Below are positions 1-11,248 of a DNA stretch of 64,000 bases, piece after piece. Below the pieces are notes generated by a model. The model worked only from the letters and a program-made list of their open reading frames with translations, made no database searches and was not told where the DNA came from. Where the stretch lies: positions 62,001-126,000 of the forward strand of contig VCJN01002435.1 in NCBI GenBank assembly GCA_006384855.1, read 5' to 3'. This stretch comes from Tetraselmis striata. Its lineage: Eukaryota > Chlorophyta > Chlorodendrophyceae > Chlorodendrales > Chlorodendraceae. How positions within the stretch are numbered: the first letter of the stretch is position 1; each line of letters opens with the position of its first letter. Position numbers and translations under genes: made by a program.

Positions 1-1509
1 ATCATCATCATCGTCATCGTCATCGTCGTCATCGTCGTCGTCATCCTTGTCCGCCTTCTTGTCACACTTCTCCGGCTTTGCGCTTTTCTCATCAACACCC
101 GAGTCTGTCTCCTCATCCTCAGACTCGGAGCTCCCGTCCTCATCCTCAGAGTCGTCCTGATTCGAACGTACATGTACATCAGCCTCCTCTGCAGCCATCG
201 TGAGCCATTACTTAGCAGGCGGGGGAGACACCGTCAATTGCTGCGCTTCATTCTATCTCCTCATGGTTCACGTCAGGCATATCAAATATACCCACCTTTG
301 ATTTGTCGGAATCCTTGTCAGCACTTGTCTGGCCTGACTTGTCCGACTGGTCGCTATCGGAATTGCCATCATCGCCGCCAGGCCCATCCCTGCCGTCCCG
401 GATATCCTCAAAGTTTGCCTCATTATCTGGGTTGTAGTACTGCAGCTCCATGTACTCCACCGACGGCGCCTCCTTCTTGACCAGGTCCTTGCGCTCGAGC
501 TGCTTCCCGCACGCTTTCGGAAACAGCTTGGCGCATTCTGAGCATGTGGGCCGGTGCCATGCCCTGCCATCGCCCTTATGGCACCCAGCGAAGCGGTTGT
601 ACCGGTCGTGCTCGCAGTTGATGTCTACGCAATAGCGATCCTTGCCGTACGAGCGAGATTTCTGGCACGTGAGGCGCCAAGGATGCCTCCAGCAGGTCTG
701 GACGCACACGTCTCTTCCCGTGGTGAACACCATGTCGTAGTGACCTGCCAGCACGCATCGCGAGATTAGACCATGCGCGGATCCAAGGCGTCAGGTGCGC
801 AACAGGTCGCGCTCGAAACAGACACAGCCGCTCACCTGCCAGCACCAAGTCTTCCCAGCGAAACTCCGGGTGTAAGGCATGGAATTTGAAGCTTACAGCC
901 TCATTCGGTTCACATCTCTGGAAAAGGACAGCGTCATTGCCCATCAACTCGCTGCTGCGCCACACCTATCGCCCCGCGGAAGAATTGCGAGCCAGCTACC
1001 GCTCGACCGGCGAAAATGCGAAAGGCCGCCACAGCACCCAGCCGATGGAAAACCATGAAAAAGGGATTACTTGTGGTGTCGTTGGAGCAAGGAGCCGTGT
1101 CCGTTCATTATCCCGCAGTCGGTCGGTTGTCGACGGTGCAACTCGACGGTGCAAAATAGCGAGCCCTACGACGCCCTAAGGGTAGCCGTACAATACGCCA
1201 ACCACGCGTCCATGCCACAGAACTGGTAACGCGGCGACCGGGATATATCGTCGAGATAGAATAGCGCACCTTTGGTTGACAAGCCTTTGGGCACTCCTGG
1301 GCTTCCATGGCCCTGTCGCAGTACCTGCGGCCCTGTCCCGTGCAGCGCGCCGGTCGGCGGTAGCTGCCGTCGTAGGCGCAGAGGCCGATGCCCCAGTACT
1401 CGCACGGCTCATCCGACAGCACCAGCCGCGCGCTACAAGCCATAAGCATCAGCAACGGCGACACCACCCTAACGCGCAGGGGGGCAGATGATAACGCCGA
1501 GAAGACCAT
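1..1509 (-). CDS. Cys-rich secreted protein with acidic C-terminal tail (partial)
   Basis: I do not recognise the family. Proposed exons (- strand): 1509-1270, 917-836, 744 to about 250-295, and about 188 to the window edge. Exon 1 opens with a signal-peptide-like segment (MVFSALSS, then hydrophobic PLLMLMACSARLVL) and a Cys module (CEYW, LCAYDG, ARCTGQGRRYCD, ECPKAC). Exon 2 ends phase 1 at a gtgagc donor and joins exon 3 in frame. Exon 3 carries a second Cys module (CWRHPWRLTC, CVDINCEHD, GCHKGD, CSECAKLFPKAC), then an acidic Ser/Asp-rich stretch. The last exon reads EADVHVRSNQDD, then Glu/Asp-Ser runs ending in a poly-Asp tract at the edge. This suggests an extracellular or cell-wall protein with two Cys modules. 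The exon 3/4 junction is uncertain because several donors fit. Confidence 0.6.
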
Positions 1510-1751
1510 TATGTGTGGCCTCCGATGCCGTGCCTCGGTCGGGCAAGGACGGCGCCACCCACGAGAGGAGAGGAGCGTGCCTGCAGCGTGGCCCTGCAGC
1601 GTCGAAAAGTGGACAGCAGCAACGGTGGTGAGCGCCTACGTAAAATCCGGGGCCATGACTATGGACCTCTCTCTCATTCCGGATACCCGGAGTCGTTGCG
1701 TCGTGCCGATGTCAGTGAGCATGTCTGGGGACGCGAGCGCAGCTCAAGCGC

Positions 1752-1817
1752 GGGTCCGACCATAGAGGGTCCCGGGAGCTTTAGTCCCGGGAGCGGGTCC
1801 GACCATAGAGGGTCCCG
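1752..1817. repeat. Short direct repeat around a palindromic spacer
   Basis: The motif GGTCCGACCATAGAGGGTCC occurs at about 1755 and again at about 1796. The spacer contains two copies of GTCCCGGGAGC. No gene is associated with it. Confidence 0.5.
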
Positions 1818-2803
1818 CGTGAGTGGATCCACTTGACAGTGGCTCGCCCCAGCAGCAATCATTCAGTCAGCCACCGCCGAGCAGGTCGGCTGTCCGCATC
1901 GACAACTACGGCAGATGGAAGCATTACCTACAGCCGGTGATGGCCGCTTGCTGCCGCTCGCTGGCGTGTGGCCGGCGCTCCAGTTGTCCTGTTTCAGGTC
2001 TCCAGCTGGCCGAACAGCGATCCGCGTGTCGCGATCGGCGCGGCGGCGCCCCGCCGCGGGTTGTCACCTTTCAATCTCATTTCGCTCGGCGTGCATGGCG
2101 CCAAAATCCGCCGTTATTGGCGTATTGGCGTTGGCGGGGCCGCCGCGCCAAAACTAGCGACCAAAACTAACCCGTCGCTATAGGTATACAAAGCCTATAT
2201 GCCCGATGTGGGGAACTGATCGAGTTGCAACATCAGTTTTTATACGGGCATAGAAGTATCATATTTCGATCCAACGGTAATGGCGGTCAGTTTGTTAGCC
2301 AATATCAAGACCCGCGCCAGCCCTGCAATGGTACAGGCAGGTAAATTGTGTTGTCGCTACGTCGAGTACGGTACCCTTACATGCTATACTTTACGCATGC
2401 AAGTGATGGTAAATATAAATATAATAATCCGGAATTAATACGAATAGACTCGCGGGTTCACGTGCTGATGATGATGTACATATATGGAATTACGGACATA
2501 CATAGTAGTCGCTACAAGGCGATATTACATACGATAATATCGTCGCGTTACGTAGTCGCTATGTACCGTGCAAACACAAACTGTCCGCGTCTTCGACCCC
2601 CCCCCCCCCCCCCCCCCCCGCGCGATGAGGATAAACTTATTTAAACGTAGATGTATTACGAATAGTAAACGAATTATCCGACATTAAGGTTTAAAACAAT
2701 TCATTATTTCTGGCCCCGCAAACCGCATTCAATTCTTCGGTACGCGGCACTGTAAATTTCAAACGGTCACGTGTCTATCTGGTTTCTCGCGCTAGAGCAG
2801 TTA

Positions 2804-2867
2804 GCATGGTAGGGAGAGGGAGCCCCATGAGCCAGTTAAGATCATTTCAAACGGTCATGAGTATAGT
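2804..2867 (+). repeat. Dispersed repeat family 1, copy 1
   Basis: A roughly 65-bp stretch with a GGGAGAGGGAGCCCCATGA core followed by a CAGTTAAGATCATTTCAAAC-type segment. Diverged copies in the same orientation lie at about 8522-8585 and 49625-49695. No coding potential is conserved between copies, so this looks like a non-coding interspersed repeat. Confidence 0.5.
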
Positions 2868-5800
2868 TTTGCTAGGTACGGGCGGTCCGCGGAGCGAGTG
2901 GGGAGCGTGGTGTAGACCGGAAGGCGTGCCGGGTGAGGTCGCGTTGAAGGCACAAGAGGCGCAATCAGACGAGGCGGGGCATCCGCAGATCTTGCAGGTT
3001 GTGTTGATGTTGTTGAGGTGGAACGGCAGGTGGCGCTCAGGTTTGCGCGGGTGGTGTAACAACTCGCATTCCGACAGCTCGGCGCGGCGTAACACCGGGG
3101 CTCGTACGAGTACCGGAAACGCCCGCGCCGCATGACAGATTTTGCCCTTACCTTTGGGATGCGCCCTCTCTGGCCCCGGCGCAGCAAAGGGCCAAAGGGG
3201 ACGCATCACGACGGGATGGGAGAAGTATTGCGCCGTGAAGTACGGCCGGGCGAGCAATATGGTGGTGAAGACGGCTTGGAAAGCAAGTCGGCGGGCAGGA
3301 TGCACATGTATGCAGGCGGTTGTCTCGAGCAAGGTTGCACCTGCAACATTTTCTCAGGGCGCCGCCGCGCGTGTTACGAGCAAGAAGGACAGCGGTACGG
3401 GGCAAAGGCAAGTTGAAGCCCGCCCGGGCCTCAGTACGCGGACGGTGTCGCGGTTGAAGGTACGGATCGCCACGGGCGCATAGCCAGTAGACGGCACACG
3501 GGCGAGCGAGGAACAAAGGAACGTGAGGCCATGGGGTGAGACGGTGAACCTCGTAGTGGGCGGGGTAGCGGCTGGCTCCGGTGTGGGTGGCCAGTCGACG
3601 GCGACCATTACCGTCAGCGCTAGAAGGGAATTCAACAGCGAGGCGGGTGCCGCTGCTGCGCCGGCGTTCATCTTCACCGGCGTTCACCGGGTGCACATCA
3701 TCCGCCGTTGCGCACAATCTCACCGTGAGAAGCTAGCATGGTCGCCACGAGATGCTTGGCGCGTCTAGCAATGGATAAGCTGCTCCGACGGGCAGCTCAT
3801 GTAGCGGGCGGGGTCGCGGTTGGCTCTTGCCGACGGGCATCTCGACGGGCATCTCGGCCGCTGCATAGTGGCGGGCGCCAGAGCCCGGGACTTAAAGGCG
3901 GGGCGCGGGCTTTCGGGGGCGGAGAGGACGGGCATGGTAGCGACCCAGGGGCCAGGAGACATGAGCCGGAGTTCCCGGAGCGAGGGAGTCGCAGCCATGC
4001 AGCTGGAGGCGTCGGCTAGCAGCCATCTCGGTCTGACCATGGACGGGCGGCTACGGCGACAAGGCGCGCTGCGGAGGCGAGCAGCGCGAGGGAGAGCATG
4101 ACCGGCCTGCCGACCACGGAGCGACGACACGCGGACGGGGGAGGGGGGCGGTACCCGCGAGACCCCCTTGGGGATCCTACCGCAAGAGCTCAAGCGGCCG
4201 AGATGGAGGCAACATCGGCGGACCGCGACCGAGGCGGCCGGCAGACCGCCACAGCCGGCGCGGTTGGGGCGATTAGCGTCGCGACCTGCGGGATGTGTTC
4301 AGCGATGGCGGGCGGGTACAGTCATAACGCAACACGACGACCGAAGATTGCGCGGCGCGCCAATACTTTACCGACGTAAATGAAAACCTAAATGGGCGGG
4401 GCGAGTGTTGTATTCGTAATCCTCGTACTTCCAATTAGGCTACTAAGAATTGTTAGTGTGTTTTAGGTGCCATATGTCGCTCAAAACAGAGGGGGGGGGG
4501 GGATTTTGTAGCTGGGCAAAGTTTGGTAGCTAGTACTTTCCGCTTTGCTTACCGGCTCCAACCAACCGCCGTACCGTACGCACCGCACAACCCTCGCCAG
4601 CACTGCCGCCGCCGCGCTAGGCCGGCATGCTGCTGTGGCCCCGAGCGCAAATACCTATCCGTCCATAACCACTCCTACCTCACGTCGCCAGCCTTCGGCT
4701 TGGGTAGCTGACACCATGTCGGTATCCAACAGGCACACCGTGAAGGGGGAGGTGAAGTGGGACGGCAGGGATTTTCCGGGTTTTCCGATAAGCCCGTGAT
4801 CTACCCCCCAGAGCAGTATTGGCTAGAGGCATGTACCGTGCGCAACAAGCTATAGAGTATGCAGTGAACGACCTGGACCCTAGCCTATCCTTTGAGCTCG
4901 CTGAACACATTGTAGTGGTCGTCGTGGAGTATGAGCTGTTCAGCTCGCCATCCTCGGGCGATAAGAGGCGGCATGTGACCGGCGAGTCCGGTGGCAGCCG
5001 CATGCTCCAAGACAACCTAACGTGTGGGATTCAATGGAAGAGGTGCCCACTTGGTCTTTCTTCGAGTTAGCCTGGTGGGCACACGCCAGATAGAGGGGGG
5101 AGGAGCAGCCATAGAACACTACTGTTGTATAATCGTGTGCTTTGTGCTCTCAATGCTGCCCTCATGCATTGATATGCACACCTACGTGTGTGGCAGTTGT
5201 CCCGCCCCTACACAATGTATGGACAATTGCAGCACCTTTCCAATTGACATTGATGTTGATAGTACTTAACACAGTACATCAGCCAGCTATAAAACTTATG
5301 GACGAGGGGCGGGTCAGATAGGAGGGGGGGGGGGGGGGGGGGTACCTTACACACATTAACAATTCTGACTGGCCTTAGCGGTAGTCGCTCGTATCGGCGA
5401 CTACCCCTAGTTATCCGAAAATATCATACATAGCTACTTATCACGTAATGGAAAGAGGCGGGGTTTGAAACGAAAGAGCATGGCCGGAAGCTTGAGCTGT
5501 GATTACCCGATATTTGTTCTCTACTATGGATACATATGGCATGCCCTAAGAGCAACTCAGTCTGAGTGGGCGGTAGAGAGCAGCATGCTAGCACGTTGTA
5601 ATCAATTTCAATTTCAATTTGCCGGGCTCCCGTCTCCTCGCGCTCGCTTTCCTCGCCCGTTCTCACGGGGCGGCTGAGGGTTTCCCGGGTTTTCCGAACG
5701 GGTCGGCCGCAGGGCGCCACCACTCCGTTGTATTAGGCCGGGATTCCAGTGATTCACAGGTGGAACACATACGGTCGGGAGGTACGCCATATCTTCTGCG

Positions 5801-8521
5801 GGTTGGTCGCGGGTCGTGCCGAGGTACGAGAACACGATTTTATTTCGAACAACCCTTGCGAGGAGGCTGCCCCCGTCCGAGTCGTGTCCCCCCCCCCCCC
5901 CCCCCCCCACCTCACCCCTAAAAGGATCTCGGAGAGGCCGACGCGAGGCCGAGGTCGTACATGAATTATTTTTAGCAGCCCCCCGTACTACATGGCTGTT
6001 GCCCGGCGGCGCCAGCATGCGCTACCGGGGACTGCAAGTATTATTTGAAAAGCCTCGCCCCGTAGGGCTCCCCACGGTCGTCGCATGATCCAAGGACCCC
6101 GCCACAAGCGGCCACCCCGCTCAGCCCCCTGCCGCATCCATCCGGGCACGGGTCTTAGGGACTGCCAGCGCACACCACGTGGAGTTGGGGGTGGTGCCGC
6201 TGGACCTGCCGCACTCAGGATCCTCCGCTCCTGGTGGGCCGCTGCATATGGCGGCGGGCGCCACGTATTACGAGAGCCTATAGAGACGACCAAGAGCACG
6301 AAAAACACGACGCGATATGGCGAGCATGCGGCTGCGGCTGATGCAGAGAATCCCGGCCGTTAGATCACCCCCTGACGCGCGGTGCGTCAAGTGCATGGGC
6401 TTCCCCCGGACGAGCCGCCCTGCGAAATCGGAATACGACGCGGGTGTCGAGTTGCCAACGGGTAGCAGTAGACGCCGCCGCCGCCGTGCGACGCGATGGC
6501 AACGCACATGGCATGTCGACTACGGCCACAACACCACCGGGTCTTGCTGGGGCACTTGTTGGAGCGAGAGCAACGAGCTATGAAGACTCTATCGCATGGT
6601 GACCGGCGCCATTCCTCAAGTTGCATAAAGGTAGCGCAAAATAGCGCCGCAACACACAACGAACGGTGTCGCGACGCCATGTAAGGGCGCGCGATTCGGG
6701 TGATGATATCATCTCGCAGGACAACAATGGCCGTTCCGACAGCACGGACGCCCCCCTTCGTCTTTACCGGTTTGTTGCGATAGGTGTAGCTGTCGCGGTT
6801 GACAACTGTGACGCTCGACGGCCACGGTAGGTAACGCGCCCGTCCGCCACACCAAACCATTAGAGTGCAAGTCACCGCAAGATGTCGATTCTCTGCGGGC
6901 GCCCCGCAAGCCGCCCGTATGTTAACCACCTTGGGTGCACGAATCAGATAAACCATAATTACCGGGGGGGGGGGGGTTGTCGTTGCCGATGACAAAGTAA
7001 CGCATGCGCGGCACGACGACTCGCACCGGCAACTTGGTCCCATGTGCGAGCTCACGGCGCACCCGCATGGTGTTTTGAATCGGCGATAAGCGTGCAAACA
7101 AGTGTCTCATGTAGCGCCCGTATAAGGACCACCTCCATCCCATCCCCGAATCGGCCACTAGCAGTTCACACGACATGAACGAGAACGTCTAGACCACCAC
7201 CCGCCATGGCCCCTTAGGGGCTAGGGATGGGATATGTGTCGAGTCGTGTGGGATTTGGAGAGGCACGGGTGAATAATGGTGCGATTTGGCCCGTGTCTCA
7301 CCTCCGTCCTTTGACCGTATTTCCGCTATTTTTAACAATTATCACAGCTACCCGCCGTCACTCCATCGGCTCCCGGTGTACTTACAGGCAGACGAATCGA
7401 CCCATATTGATCTCTATCTCTAGCATATGGGTACAGTGGTCTTCAATAGGTGTAGGCAGATGGACCGTGCGTCGACCACTCATTTACGGGTGGTGGTTGA
7501 CCTGCCCCCCATTCAGCCAGTTTACCTACTCTCGGCTCAAAAATACGGGGGGAGATGGGGCACCGCACACCGACCACCTCATGGGCCACACATGGGTTTT
7601 ACCGCACCCCTAGGAGCTAGGCCATGGGACGGTACATGTGCGATTGGCTAAACAGTAAGCCGCGGGTGGCAGCGGATGGCTATGCGGGAGGGGATCGAGA
7701 GCGCGGATAATCCGGGTCGGTCGGCCCCATCGCGCCGCCATCGACCGAGATTGACCTCAAACTTATCGCCAGCGGGCGCCAGCCCTGCGTATGGGCCTCT
7801 ACTAGCGCTCTACGATCCATAAATAGAGAGCTACCTCAGCCGCTCCCGCGGGAGGGGTTGAGGCCGGGATTGTATTTCCAACTACGCGAGTTCTAAGATC
7901 ACACGGTTTCTTGAATCGAGGGCACATCAGGCACCGTCCCTAGAGCCCCCGACCTCTAGCTCAATGCTTGTATAGCATCCCTATGAGATAGGATATGGAT
8001 CTATCCTATTTCCATGCCCGTTCGGCTCAGGCACGAGGCCGTGATCATGCCCCCCCCCTCCCCCCCCCCCCCCCCCCTCCGTGAGCCGAACGGGCACTGC
8101 CCGTCCGCAGTTGCGGCCGACAACATGATGAGGCCGTTTTCGCGCACTGTTACGCAACACACGAGCAAACTATAATGGAAATAAGCGATAAACAAGATAC
8201 ACTATAATTCTAGAGTACTTAATCACGTACCGAGAAATTCATATTTCGCTTGTATCTACGATTAGTCACCCGTTGGGTGCGCTGTGCTTTATTATCCCGT
8301 GACCCTTACGCGCACTAATACGCGAAGCCGCTGCCGAAGGCATCAGCAAGCTGAAGGACGATGGCCATGCGAGTGGAGTTGGCTGCCCTACGTAGCTTCC
8401 CGGCCGGAAGCGGAGCGTCACGGGCGGTGGGGGCAACCCGTATAGAGACCCGTAATAGCGGTACCGGTAATATATATACCCGGATGGAACCAGCAAACCG
8501 TACAAGAAGCGAAGGGGCAGT

Positions 8522-8585
8522 TAGCATATGTTGGGAAGAGGAAACCCCATGACCCAGTTTATAGATCAATTCAAACGGTAGTTTC
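8522..8585 (+). repeat. Dispersed repeat family 1, copy 2
   Basis: Matches the copy at 2804-2867: GGGAAGAGGAAACCCCATGA, then a CAGTTTATAGATCAATTCAA-type segment. Confidence 0.5.
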
Positions 8586-8999
8586 GTGCCTTCAGCGACT
8601 ATATGACGATGGCTGTTGCGGGTACGAGTGTTGAAGGCTCGCCAAACAAAGGTGCTTGGCATGCACCCCCTTAACTTTTTCAATCCGACCGGCGATGTTT
8701 TCCCTTTGATGAGCCCCATTACATTGACGCGTTGGGAGGGTCAAATTTCGAAGGACTGCAGGTATTGTATGTGCACTGAACAATGCATTGTGCATTGTAC
8801 CATGGTCATACTACTAAAAGCGCTACAACCCTACCTCTCAAGTTAAGAAATGTATTCTTATATTGAACATATTTGCACCGCAGATGTGATCTTTGGGGAT
8901 GTTGTGTCACGCCTTTTCCGAGAGCGGGCGGATGAGCTAGTAAATACGTAAATAACGAAACCCTCGGTAATTACGTGTTCTTAAAATAATTAGGTGTTC

Positions 9000-9050
9000 T
9001 TAGGGTTTAATTAGGGTTCTTAGGGTTCTTAGGGCAGTCTATTAATTAAG
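9000..9050 (+). repeat. Degenerate telomere-like repeats
   Basis: Contains TTAGGGTTTAATTAGGGTTC followed by further TTAGGG units spaced by TTC. It resembles decayed plant/algal-type telomere sequence (TTTAGGG or TTTTAGGG) embedded inside the chromosome. It is too short and irregular to be a functional telomere. Confidence 0.4.
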
Positions 9051-10947
9051 TGTTCTTAAAAGCAGGGTTTTAAGCACTAATTATGGTTTTTGGGACAGCA
9101 ATGCCATTTGCACTGCACATATAATAGCGAATGTGAATAAAGTAAAGATACCTTATTGGACTAGAGACTCGACCCCGCCATGGATTTTATAAGGAATCTG
9201 CCACAATCCCAGCAACCTGAATCTTTGTCTGGGTTAGTGGGCTTTCGCTACATGCGCATTTCAGGGTATTTTGAGAAAACCTGTTTCTGTAGGGTTTGAG
9301 AATAAAGGGATAGTGGCATTTTCGAAACCCTTGACTTCGGGCCGAGTTTCTGTTGCAAAGTGGTCTAATTTTTCCCATTTGATATAATAAGGATGAAAAA
9401 AAAAACATGGAAAAAAAAATATAATAAGGATTACAGCGACTACGCCTAATGTAAATTGCGGGAAAATGCTACCATCCTACGCGGGTACTTAGAAGCTAGC
9501 TGGCACCTTTATTCTTCACGCGTTCAGCGAGCCATCCTCGTATAGCGGCGCTGCCCCTCGGCGCGCTTTCTTTGTTCGTCGGCGCGTTGGACGGCCCGCA
9601 TCATATCCTGGCTTGTCGGAGATATCGCGACTAATAAACAACCGGTAGTGCCGGCCGACGAAGGGAGTTGACCTGCGCCCTCCTCTGCCGTGATCATCAT
9701 TCCTCAGTCCTCCCGCGACCCGAAGCTAGCATACCGGTGTAGGGAGAAGGGAGCTGTTCTACTCAGGAGAAGGCACATCTCAGGATTATACGCCTCTCCA
9801 TTGCCAGGTGCGGGCAGTCCCGCGCAGCGAGGGTGAGGGGCGGAGGGCATGCTGACAGGTATTGGGTCGTGTTTTTTCGTTGCCGCGAGCGGGCCCGTCA
9901 ACCGCCCCGGAAACGCGCGCCACCTCTTGACGGTCAGTTCGACGACGCGTCGAAATACGCGGCGGCAGGCTCACGCTGTGCACCGGCACCGCTGCCGCCG
10001 GGGGTCCGCCCGCAGCCCTACTCCCCCCCCCCCCCCCCGAGGCCTCGCCAGTACTCTCTCGTGGGCGGCGTGGGCCGTGCAACTTCCCGCCGGAACCACC
10101 GTCGCGGGGCGTTGGGTCTGGATGAGGGTCGCCTTTTGCGCTGGTTAGACTTGCACGCACTATTGTACTTGTGTAGTTGTACGCACTACACCCGGTCGAT
10201 GGGCGCCGGTGGCGCGCGGGGGGGGGGGGGGGGGGGGATAAATAAGGGTATACTGTTACAGGTAGTTAAGTAAGAGGTACCATTAGCTACGTAGGTAAAG
10301 CTGTAATTTAATTAAAATGTCTTCATGATAAACGAGGGCACGGACGTTGGTACGAATGGGTAGCCTCACCACTCTCCGCTCACTATCGCAAAATCTCTGG
10401 TGGAAGTGACTGCAGAGGATCAAGGGCCCCCAACGCAGGTGCACACATTGACTCTGGCCACGTAGCGGCCACGGCACTGGCGGATGTCAGACGGGAAACA
10501 GCAGCTGTTCGTTTTGCGGGGGATGCCGATTGATGTTTCGTCGCGCTTTAGTCGCGGTGCTTTTGGCGATCGGGAAGCGCGGCTGCAGTCCCACTAGCCT
10601 CTGCTTCGAGCAACCACACGCTGCTGGTGGGCCGGACCGATGCGTTGCCGCGTGGAATGCGCTCGTTGAGCGATTCCAATGCGCCGGGAGTCGAAATACT
10701 TGCCGGGCGGGACTCCCGTCTCCGTTCCCATGGCGGGGTCGACTGGTGCTGCGGGAGCGCAGTCTCGCGTTGGCCACTCGCCGATACGCCGCACGAGACG
10801 CGCCCAACGCGGCCTCTCGCCGATACGCAGCGCACCAGCGACACCGCGATGGCTGGGCTATGTGTGATGAGTGCGGCTGTACGTTCGTGTCTGCCCAGAC
10901 CACGGAGCCCTAGGACGCGTAATTTGGTGTCCACAATAGACCGTGAG

Positions 10948-10970
10948 CTGTGTGTGTGTGTGTGTGTGTT
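10948..10970. repeat. TG dinucleotide microsatellite
   Basis: A run of about eleven TG units, followed by interrupted G runs to about 11000, upstream of the kinase-like gene starting at 11249. Confidence 0.8.
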
Positions 10971-11248
10971 TGGGGAGGGGGGGGGGAGGGGGGGGGGGGG
11001 GCTTCCACTCGATAGACCTTGGACACACACGATCTCATCGTGGTTCCGGCCGTGGCTATGCGGCTGGGGGGGAGGGCGAGGTCAAGAACCGCTGACTAAC
11101 CAACCCTCTCCCCCCCCCCCCCCCCCTCCTGACAATGCGCGGCGCCAAGGGCAACAGGAGAGGTGCAGGAGGTGCCGTGGCTGCGGACCACTCTCGATAT
11201 CAGTAGGGAGCGCAGAGGAGCGGAACGGCGTGAGCGCTAGCCAGTAGC

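Larger units (their letters stand above)
1510..11248. other. Long intergenic region, no supported gene
   Basis: Open frames here are short, overlap on both strands and lack recognisable domains, paired splice signals or homology. The stretch holds poly-C/poly-G runs (for example C runs from 2597, near 5887, near 8048 and near 10022; G runs near 5324 and 10218), a telomere-like patch (about 9000-9050), a TG dinucleotide run (about 10948-10970) and dispersed repeats listed separately. A minus-strand frame at 3354-3677 begins with a signal-peptide-like stretch (MNAGAAAAPASLLNSLLALT), and another at about 2850-3130 contains TCKICGC and DCASC. These could be exons of a secreted protein, but I could not join them. 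Confidence 0.5.

Noticed and set aside
6387-7097. 236-residue minus-strand frame
   Set aside because: No domain, unremarkable composition, several overlapping frames on both strands and no splice partners.
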